A stretch of 64,000 bases of DNA from Antedon mediterranea (taxonomy: Eukaryota > Echinodermata > Crinoidea > Comatulida > Antedonidae). The stretch covers positions 25,030,288 to 25,094,287 of the forward strand of contig NC_092676.1 of assembly GCF_964355755.1 (NCBI RefSeq). The letters are read 5' to 3'. The notes under the pieces are model-generated. The model ran no database searches and was not told the DNA's origin. It saw only the letters and a list, made by a program, of their open reading frames with translations. The position numbers and the translations under genes were made by a program. How positions within the stretch are numbered: position 1 is the first letter of the stretch; the number at the start of each line of letters is the position of its first letter. Positions 13,601 to 25,600 of this stretch are shown here, one piece after another.

Positions 13601-16600
13601 TTTTACAAATTCGTTTTTCCCCTTCAATTCCTGTCCATCTTCCTATTTCGTTTTCAAGATTTAAAATTCCTAAACTTAATTTATTTATGATTTGCTTAAA
13701 CTTGAAGTTTTGAATATCAACTTAAAAATCCAGAGAGATATGAAAACAGGTTGATATCAATGTACAATATCATTTTTTCTTAAATTTATTGGAGATTGTC
13801 TGTATGTGGATTAGTATGTTATTGTTCTCCTAAAAGTAGAGCAAATTGCTATCCTTGGAAGACTGGATACCAAACGCATTAAAATAGATTGTCTCTCAAC
13901 TTCCATTTCATTTAATCGGCAAAATAGAAAAAAAGCCAGAGATATGTCTACTGATTAACTTAGGCCTACTTTTAATGATTACACAAATTCAGAGCATTCT
14001 TCCCCATTCGTCATTTTTACCAATCATGCAAATGCTTTCTTATCACCAACAACAATGTGTTCAATTAAAGTAAAAACATCCATAGTATGCGGCTTTAAAC
14101 AATATAGATCCTCCAGATGATGTTAAACAATCTCAAAAATTTAAATTGTGTTCATGTTGTTAGCATATTATAAGAAGCCAATTATTCTCTATTCTCAATT
14201 AGCCATTATTGCGAATGGAAGCCTGAAGCTCTGTCTACACTATCAAACTTTATGTTACAAATAATGTGATTTGCCCATATATTATGTATGATGATGTTAT
14301 ATCACTACCGTATTTTTTGTCAAATTAGTTTGATAGTGTACTGAGTATGACAAGGAAGGAGAGACATAAATAGTAATAGTCTGTCAAAAATAGATAGATA
14401 TCAAAAATCCGTTCATAATTTCATTTTAGCTGTTAAAAAGGGGATGTGGCTGGTGGGAAGGGACGAGCCAAATGCTACCCTACTAAGATCCAGAAACAAA
14501 AGAGAATACTGAAAGAAGAATGGGTTTTATTTCATCAATAATTAGAAATTAAAGGTCTGAAACCAAAATGAATAGATTGACTTACTCTGTTGATGCAAAG
14601 TCGGAGCCAGTTATGAATTTTGCTTCAAAACTAGAAGGTAAAAACGAATAAACATCTTCGTCATCTGTCAATGGTCCGCCCGTATTAGTACTGGAACACG
14701 TCATAAGCTAAAAATTAATATAATTACAATTCGTAAATTAGGGTTTGTATAAAAAATGCTATCCGGTTTAAAACTGAACTGGTAGTACTATGTAAAGCTC
14801 TAGTTTTACACTGTCAAACTTTATGTGACAACAAAATGTTATGTGGCCATATATGGACATGATGTCATATCAGTACCATATTTGGGCATATCACTACCAT
14901 ATTTGGGCATATCACTACCATATTTGAGCACGTACACATTTTTTTGTCAAACTAGTTTGATAGGGCAGACAGAGATTAGTAAAAAAATAGTAAAATAATT
15001 AAAATTAAACAATATCTTACACAACAAAAATCCAAAATTCATTTTTATAACTATAAAAAGGTATAATAAAACTTGTGATATTATTTCAAATGCTATTGTT
15101 CAAGAGATTAATGTGTCTGTAGTTATGTAATTTTGAAAAAATTGAATGTCTTTGTCAAAGTCAATAAACGAAAGTTTATAGATATTTTCCGTTTTACTTC
15201 ATAAAATTTAATCACGGAGATAACTTTAATGTTTCCTAGCTGCATCGCAAATGAATCAAAACGGATTAAAGAATTTACGATGGTTTAAAAAGTGATCTTG
15301 TCTAATGCCAAGATTTATATACTAGATTTATAGCATGTTTATTATATAAAAAGATCCACTTTTTAGTGTATTATTTAGTTCTTTATTTGCAACACAATTT
15401 GTAAGATCTGTTTAATACAATATGTCACAAGATACATCATCATAAGAAGGGCATGTTCTTTGAAAGTAAACATTTTCCATTTATTTATTATGTAATATGA
15501 TCAATGCATTATATTTATAAGTCAGGCCTTTTATGGGTATAAAAGGACACCATATTTATTGTGCTGTATCTTGATTTCTGGTAATAATCGGGAAATATTC
15601 TGTATCCAGGGCCTATCATTGTCGACCGACGAATCAGCACTGCTCGGAGTGCGACCAATTTGACAGGAAGGGACCCAATAGGGAAGTTGAAATTTGTTGT
15701 ACAAGAATGTTAATATACAAATCATATACACCAAATAATTTTAAATACTTACAGATATTCTATCGTCAAGGTTACATGTTTTACATACACTAGATTGGTG
15801 AGGATGTTGGTATGGTACTTTACAGCATTGCCTGTGAACAGAAAAAGTAAATCATGGCTAAGAGGAATTTACACTAGTGTTGCATAAAACTAGTGGTGCA
15901 TAAAAAAAGTGGGTGGGGGGTTGGTGGGGTTCGTATTTCTACCGGATTCTAATTTCTTTTGTTTTATGTAAACAAATATGCATGCATATCTATTTTCGTT
16001 GATCATTATCGTCCTAGTGTAAATAGGCCTTAAAGATAAATTACCATATAAACACCTTTAATGGATGTAGGGAAATGAATGTCAGAGTTAATATATTGAG
16101 TGATGAAAATTATTAGAAAATGATGCTAATATTTATTGTCAACCCTTCCTACACATATTAACATCTTTATGTCAGTCACTCTGCGATTTCTACGGATACA
16201 TCAGTATTACACTAGATTCTCTTAAGGGTTTATTAAGCATAGATAATCTCACATTTATCATCTTTTAAACCGGCTCAGGTTTATAATACTGTGAAGTAGT
16301 GTTGGGTATTAGTAAAATATAATTGTGTTTGTGAGGAATCGGAAATGGCTAGAGCATGATAAATGAAAATATGTAGTCAGAGTCATACAGGTGTGACTGG
16401 GCAAAGTGTATAGTTCTAGACCAGGTGTCAATCAAATAGTATACAAATAATGAATGTTTATGATTTTAATGGTACAAATAATGGCATGAGGTGAATGATG
16501 AAAGGTTATATTTCAATGAGGCAAAGCCGAGTTGGTATTAACCCTTTCATCATTCACCAAATGCCACTATTTGTACCATTACACCAATATAAAACATTCA

Positions 16601-19600
16601 TTATTTGTTTTATATAACATCTAAATTAACATTCCTGTCATTTAAATCAAATAAAATGTAGGCCTAGTCAAGAGGCCTACATTTGATTCACATTGATTAT
16701 ATGATGGCTGAGGCTTCTGGCTCACAAGCTATAAGAGCTTCATTGTCTCTTTAGAAGTCCCAGACGTTTTTCATCAAAAAAAGAAATGAAATGAGATGGA
16801 TGCTTGTTTTCTATCAAGTTGCCCTCCTTTAGGACAGCCCTATTCAGGGGACACTGGAACACTTTCCCATGAAACAAATAATTTATATAATTTTAACCCC
16901 AAAAAACACTTTCTTATGTTTCTTTATAGCAGTACACTCACTTTAACAACTTAACAGTCTGGTACATCAAATATTGTGACAACTTTCCAACGTGAGAATT
17001 TACTGTAAACATATTGTTTAAATCATATTGCAACACTCACAATTAACTGGTATGTATCTAACTAATGCAGGGCAATCAAAAGTTTCCCTTCGATGAACTG
17101 ACTTAGTTTTAATTCTAACTAAAAAGTAGTTTGGGCAAGCAGCCTATTACAATAATAAATTTTAATAATCATTTATTGCTTTTAGATAAGAATCTGCGAA
17201 TCAAATTAAATGAATTCCCTGTTCCCTACAGAGCACAAATGCAATTTACTTAAACAATAACAGTCTGCGTTTTATCATAGAGAACTCTATTTTATTCATC
17301 TAAGATCTTAATTCAGTTTGTTACTATTCATTACTGTCCCTAAAGCAAAATTGAAAAATAAAATAATCTTCATGATGCCGATGCCGATGCAGATATTTAT
17401 TTAACAATGAAAAAGTAATAATAAATTCCATCAAAAATAATTTAATTCTATTTTCCAAGTTTTTTTAATTATCATTTTTAGCTATATATCATTTGTTTAT
17501 TGTCCCTATGGTGATAATGAAACAAATGTATTGCATTATTAGAAAGAACACAGATTTGTAAACAATATGTCAAAAAGATGGCATTTTCTTTACTGTAAAT
17601 CTACGCTCTTGATCCACCAAGGAATGTCCACAATAGAACCTCTCCTTTGGAACACAAATGTCAAGGAGAAATGCCTATTAAATGACCACTTTCCTATGAA
17701 ATGACTATATATGGCCAACACCTATTTATGGACCTTTAAGGGGGATACTTTGTACAGACCAACATGTGTTTCCTAAATTGGGTTTTTATTGTAGTCAGTA
17801 AATAAGAATAAAACATGCATATGATTAATAGAAATGTTAAACTTTACTTACACATAATTTTCTGGTATAAAATTAACAGTAACCGTTCTGCCAATTGTGA
17901 GGAGGGACGATGCAGGTTTAACTATATTGGACTCCATCTTTTCCATAGACAATGCTTCACTTCTTCGACTGAAATGCTATTACAGTATACAAACAAATGA
18001 ATGTTTATGAGTGCGATGGTACAAATAATTTCACAATCTCTAGTTCAATACATTCTAATACTACCAAACATAATGCTAATAATAATGCAAACAAATTAAT
18101 ATATTATGTATTCATTTTCATAAATACAGTATTATTGTGAAACACAAAAATTCTTCTCTATAAAAATATGTATATCTTAAGTTTAAAGCCAATAATGAAT
18201 CACACGGACTTAGTAGATCTTTTAATTGTCTTTACACATGAATTTACAAGGGATCATTATTTCTGCTTTCTTGAGAGTGCTTTGGACAGCATGTGAACAA
18301 TCTATATTTTGTTCAAGCAAGCTACCATCATAATGAACATTTTTCAAAGCTTCACTTGATAGAGGGCAACATACAATTAATGTTGACTAATAATAATATT
18401 TAGTAGGCAAAATAACCAAATGTGATCAATGTAGTAATAGTAGCAGCGTCTCAGGAAAAACACCACATATATTTAATTAATTCAATTTCTGGAAAAAGCA
18501 ATTGTTTTAGCTAAATTGTACCACAGATAAAAAACAATTGATATGTTGCATATACCTTTGTTATAAATTCCTAATTAATAATACAAATTGTATATAAAAA
18601 TAAGATTCTATAAATAAAATTATAAATGTAGTGGGTAAAAAAGGCAATTTTTACCTAAACCTGTACCACTGATAAAAACCAATTTGTTGTGTTGTGTTTA
18701 ACGTAATTATTAAATCCCTTATAAATTACACTCACAAAAATTGTATAGAATTAAATTTTAAATTGTAAATGTAGGAGATACAATTATAATTTTAATATTA
18801 TTTTTGGGCTATTATTAGGTCTGTGCCTACATATTATAATTATTCATGCCAACTAAGATATTATGAAATACTTATTATACTCATTTTACCTTGTAGAACC
18901 TTTTAAGCTTTGACATAGCAATTTTAGCACCCCATAGGCAAAGTTCTTGCAGAGAGCGTAGATTAACATCGAACTTGCGATAACCATCAACTTTAATTAA
19001 TTTGGGCTGATAACTAGCTTCATGGCCACCATCAAGTATCTCATTAGATTGACCTATTTCATAAAACAAAAATATGTTTGATAATTATAGTTTACAAATA
19101 ATGAATGATTATGAGGGCGATGGTATAAGTAATTTCAAGGTGAAAGATGAAAGGATATACAAAGGATATACCATATTTATTCGAATAAACACTCCGGAAT
19201 GTTTATTGTTCAGAAGGGTTTTAAGGGAGAGGGCCTTTATTCAGCCATATGTCACCTGATTGAGCTGTCCAAGAGCCTGTACCAGATTTGGTCATGTACC
19301 GCGACGTGACGCTTCACCTGCACCAATCCCAGTATAGTTTCGTTATGAGCTGCCAAGGGATAATTGTCTAGTAAATGCCTCGCCCTATGAAAGCAAATTT
19401 ATCTGGTGTCCAATGGCTAAAAAAGAATCAACAACCACTAATGCGATCTCTAGTGAGACTTATCACACACTGACCTATATTTAGTCTAAATTGTAAAAAG
19501 CCAAGCATCTTTCTTTTTTTGCTAATAGAAAATAAAAATTGGAAAACTCTACAGATGTTGAATTAGCATTAATTAAAGTCTGTTCAACTACCCGCTCATT

Positions 19601-22600
19601 TTTGTATGACATTCTACTAGTACATATCATTTATATAAATCTTGATAACAAGCTTGAAAGGACAATTTTGACAACATTGTCAAAAAATATTTATTTAAAT
19701 TATTTGAAGTCTGTAATCTAGTTGTGTTGTTTAAATTTGAAGGCTGTAAATCTAGTTGGAAAAGACATATTTTAGGAGAATTCTCAATTAGAATTCTTAG
19801 CAAAAATCCTAGTTCCTTAATCTTATTAAAGTACATACAACTACAGTATAAACATTAATACTAATGCTATCTGGCAGAATTTTGCATTGGGAATGATGGA
19901 TGATAGAACATACCAAACAACATGTGGGAAGGAAACCGTTAACATCAAAAACATTTCAAAAAGCACTTTGAAAATAAGTAATACGCCTCTGGGGGAAGTC
20001 AACGCTTACGTAGTTACTAATTGTTCAAAGATCAAGTACATATATGACATCCGCATGACTTTTAAACCAAATTTGTTTTCTTTTCAAATATTTTTTCTAA
20101 ACTCAACACAGATTTTTATTTATATTCACTCAATATGAATATTTTGAAATTGTTTATTTTGTGTAAAAGGTTGAAAACACAATAAGTCTATAGTTCATAA
20201 ACATATTTTTCATTATACTACAGTAGGAACATTATAATAACATACTATACAATGGACAAGAGTATGGAATGACATTACTTTGATGTCTATAAATGCTAAG
20301 ATACTGAGTGGGACTGGGTTCCCCACCCTTAAAACTACCCTTGAAAAACACAACTTGATATGCCTCCAGGCATCCTAGAAAATACAGTAGAACCTTTCCT
20401 CTATTCAGAGGACATCCTCTTATATTCAGGGGACACACCTCCTCTATTCATAGGATATCCCTCTTTCATTCAGGGGTCACCCAATCACCCTTCATCTATT
20501 CAGGGGACACCCTTCTATATTCAAGGGACACCCTTCCTCTATTCAGAGGACACCCCTCCTCTATTCAGAGAACACCCCTCTTCTATTCCGGGGACACCCC
20601 TCTATTAAAATGGACCTGAAATGGAATTTCGATTTTCAAGAAATTCACACATGTTATTCAAATAAAAACAAAATGTATAGTATTTTGAGTAAAAACGAAA
20701 TTTTAAGATACCATGGTAAATTAGCGAAAATTACTCACGCCATTGCAATATTCTATTTCAACGGCCGTCGGAAGCCTCTATATTCACGACGTCACATATA
20801 CACACGATGATATCGAGAGCGTGTATGCCGCCCGATAGTCAGTGAATGATCGACGGCCTGGAAAGATACGCGAAGCGTTGACACTAATACTAATTTATTC
20901 AATATCTAATGTTGTTGAAATATAGGTCCCTAAAATGTACTTCGTTTGTTCTAAAACCCAAATTTAGAAGGCCTACCTCCCAAACCTTTACTAGGCCTAG
21001 GCCCCCAATCCAGCGCGCGGAGTCGATCCACCACCCACATCATGCGGCAAGGCTCCGTTTCATGTGCATCCATCCAAGGACCAAAGCGATATCAACAACT
21101 TGCTGCGCTCATTGTCAAGCCAAAGTAAAATATGAATAAAATTCGTTTTCGAACTGCCTGATTCGTGACAAATAAATTATCTCATATTACTAATTTAATT
21201 CTGCTAAACTAAAAAACTAAAGAAACTAACACATTTTAGCAGTATAAATTACGAACGATACAAAATACACGAACGGAAAATATGGATACGCATCATTGCG
21301 CACGGAGCTGTATCCCGGACAACGTTGCCAGGCCAACTTCGGTATTGCCAGAAAAAAACCGTTGATTTTAAGATTTTAAATCGTCATTTACTCGATGAAT
21401 AACCGTTTATACGGTAATAATTTTATCTAAAAAAATTCTAAATACGTTTCTGCAAATGCACAAGCATTTTTTAGAAAATACACCATAGATTTCAAGAGTT
21501 ATAGCCAAAAAACTGCAAATTGTCCATTGGAGGGATAGGAATATATTCGCAAAGTGACGTCACCCGCGAATTTTTTTGATTTTCAAATGGGGCTTTCCCC
21601 AAAAGGCCAATTTATATTTTGTAACAATATACATTCTAGCAACACCTAATAGCCCCCAAAACATCATTCTAAAATGAAAAAAATCGAAAATCCATTTCAG
21701 GTCCATTTTAAGGGAACATCCCTATTATTGGGACAGTATCCTGTGAACAAGAGGCAATATTTGTTTAAAAACTATCACAGTTCATATTCAGGGGAGACTC
21801 CTTTTTAATGTGATACTGTTACAGTAGGTCTTAAAGATGTCCTCTTAATAGGGGATCAACTTCAACTCATACAAAACTAAGGATTTCAATTCACATTAAA
21901 ATATACATACACTTTCTAATGGAAAATCCTTTTTCCATTTCACTACCCTCACTATGGTAACCATCACCATGTAAACTAGCAGATTGTGAATGAACTCGTT
22001 GCCGTCGGTGATTTTCTGAAGCATCCATTTTCTTGAAACGTCGTTCTAATCGCTTGTTAACCTTGAGAGGAATCAGAGCAAAGTGTAAACAAATGTACAA
22101 TAAAGTAACATGTACAGTCTTTATTGTCAAAATGAACAATTCTAGTACGTAAATGCAGATAAATTGTAACATTTTAAAAATCAATTCCACTTTATCATTA
22201 ATTGTTAAAAAGTAAAATCTAGAATGATGTAATCACAATAGAAAGGCAGCATTCTTACAACATTTACAATGACAGTTGTCAAGTTTGGTTTTCCACTTTT
22301 AATAATAATTGGTTCAATTAGTCAGATTTGATTAGAAATGAATTTCAGAGGACACAGCTTTATTTTGGACACAGAGAGGAGGGGAGGCAATTTAAATTTA
22401 GCTTAGCTGTCCCTCCATCCACTCTAGCAAATTCTTCTAAAATATGGGCAATACTTTATGTGTGCAGACTAAAGGCCAATTTACACAGACTAGTGGTAAC
22501 GGTAAGCAGTAAATATAGAATCGATGTTATTTCTTATGACCATTTACACAAACAAATCGTGGACGGGCAGTTGAGCAGAAACTCGCTTAGGATAGATACA

Positions 22601-25600
22601 TATTCTACATGGGACAAGCTCGTTTGTCCGTTTAAATGGGACTTAATATTCTCAATCCCTGATATAAATCGGTTACAATGACAATATAATTTGGCAGTGT
22701 TCCAATCATACACTCTTAGATGAGTAATATAACTTTGAATCAGCAAATTTTCTTTGGGTTTTAATACTTTGAATATTTAGGGTACAAATAATTATATATA
22801 CTATATCATTTCCTCACCTTCAATGTACTAAATTGATTTAAAATCTGTGTTGTTTCACCAATGGCCTTTTCCAATTCCTCCATAACTCTTGTATAACTCG
22901 TCCTTATTTTAATATTATCTACAGTCTCACTTGTAGCCATGTATTGTAGTTTTGAAACATGATTTTCTATATAAAAAAAATAAATCTTTAAATTTGAAAT
23001 AATTGTGTTAAGCTCTGTCTACACTATCAAACTAGATTCATTGACAAAATAAATTGAATAATTGTGTTAAAGTTCTGACACTATCAACTTTATGTGACAA
23101 AAAATTGTGATGTGGTATGACATCATCATGTCCATATATGGGCACATCATATTTTGTTGTCACATAAAGTTGATAGTGTAGCATTGATGATATCCCCCAT
23201 TGAGACATTCATAGAATGCAAGGTTATGGTTACCTATGAATTTTTTCCGGTTATTATTTTATCTAAACAGTATTTTATTTTTGCTGGTATCTACGTATGT
23301 AGCTGATCTTGTTGCTTGTTACCCACTGGCTATTTACCCACTGGCTATTTACCCACTGGTTATTTACCCACTGGCTATTTACCCACTGGCTATTTACCCT
23401 CTGGCTATTTACCCTCTGGCCATTTTCAAGTCTATTTACTCATTTTTTTTTTTATATATTCTAGCATTATTACCAATGATAACCATAAACAAATTCATTC
23501 ACTGTCATCTTTAGGGTATGTTCAGATCTATGGAGTTATGCTTTCGTTTCCCAAGCAATGTCATATTATAATTAGCGTCGTAACAGCAAAGTGTCCAGAT
23601 TTGCTTAACTAACGCTTTCGTTTGAAACTGAAGTGTCACCGATGAACATCTGGTATGCAGGAGTAAATTTGATTGGTTAGAGGTCAAATTCGTTGAAGTG
23701 GTTCAGACATTTGAAGTTGTACGATACGAAAGCATAACTCTGTAGTTCTGAACCGGCCCTTTGACAAATATATGCAGAAGATTGAGTCACTTGGTGATTT
23801 ATTATTAATACTTACCTTTGGTGAAAGCTAAATCTTTTAGTTTTCTTTTCAAATCCTCACAAAAGTTGCGACTGTTTCCATATTTGAAAGCTTCAGTAAC
23901 TTTCTTGAACTTATTTATGATTTTATCAAAATGTACCACAAGTTTACTAAAAAAAGAGAAACAAAAATAGTTGATTATTTATTTAGATGTAAAATAAACC
24001 CATAATATACATGACACATTTACTAGACAAGTCTTTTCACTCCGATTCACACAAGTTAGACGTAAGAGATGTATATATTGATAAGTTTCTTTTATTCATC
24101 CATCAAATATATATTTTTTTGGTATAAATTTTTATCTTTACACACATTATTGTTGTCAAGACTGTAAAACTACTCTACTTCTTAAAGGCCAAAAACAGAC
24201 GAGCAGTATACCGGTAAGCGGAAATGTGCATGCTTGTCCCACAAAAAAATCTGTTAATATACTGAGCAGGTTTCTGATCAACCAGCCATTAGATCTGTGT
24301 TTTGTAATAATGAAATAACATACAGTAGATTCTATATTAAATAATTTTTCCCTTAAAGGGGGATTCTGGGTTTAAAATTGCTTTTAAATATCGTTTATTT
24401 ATTAAATAAAAAATATTATAACAACATAGACATGTCAGAATGAAGAAGTAATAACGAGAAATTAAAAAAATTAAATTTCATATACATTTTAGGGTAAATT
24501 CATGGAAAGTCTGTTTTTAAGCAGCTTAGGGAAGCTCATTAATATTCATGAGATATTCACAAAATCACGTCATCAGTGGATTCCAAACTCGCGACGTCAA
24601 GCTCATACGTTGTGTTCTCTCTCCTCTGTCAAACGACGACCACCCGATCGTTGTGAAATACATTTTTTTGTAGATTTTCTAAGCTAGGCCTAAAGTGTAA
24701 TAATAACAGTAGTAGCATATATTTATTTGACATTTAATGAAATACAAAATTTAGTACAGATTACGAAGTCATAAATTATACTATTTTTATACCTTGAATA
24801 GTACAGACCGTATATCGGCTTCACGTACTAGGCTAGGCCTAGCCTAAATCATTTTATTCATGGGTGAGAGCCATTTCTGACTAGGGATTCCATGCCACGA
24901 TGGCTACGTTAAAACATTGGGGCCATCATTCATGGGCCTAGCTAGCTAGCCTATTACTAAATGATTGGCCCATAAATAACAAAACTCAGTGGATTCCAAA
25001 CCCATCCTATCAACCAAACTCCTAACCAACGTTCTACAAAAATCGGCTGTAAATATTGAGGCAAAACAAGGTCCGATCGCTGTCCGCACGTATGGTGTCC
25101 CGATCGTCTAATAAGTAGGCCTAAAATAGGCCTAGTTTACTTTCCAAAAAAGCGGATACTGCATCAAGCAAGTAGACCGGTAGTAGGAAGGAGACCTAGC
25201 CGATCCGGCCCAGTTAAAAATTGAGCTAGCTAGTGTAGTAGACCCTATGCGAATTGATACTACCAGGCCTTTTACTATAAGCTACACTAAAATTAGCAAT
25301 ACTTACGTTTACAAATATTCCAACTCTCTCTCATTCGAGCTATATTATCTATACCATTCCGGTAGGTCGAGTCGACCTTCAATCAAATACTGTACATCGT
25401 TGTTGTGATTATAGACGAGGTATACTCGACCCGACCAGTTTGGTATTGTATACTGTATCTGCTTATCATGTGACGATGCCAGGCATGGGCAGAGAGAGCA
25501 CGTGTATCGTCGTCTCGCTCTCCTCGCTCAGCAGGAATGTATACGTTACGCTTCATTGATTTTGAAGGCTTTCCCTAAGTCAGTGCGAAAATCGGCAAAC

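Noticed and set aside
23236-23612. Two frames with PLAIY and PTGYL repeats
   Set aside because: Translation of a 15-bp minisatellite inside an intron.
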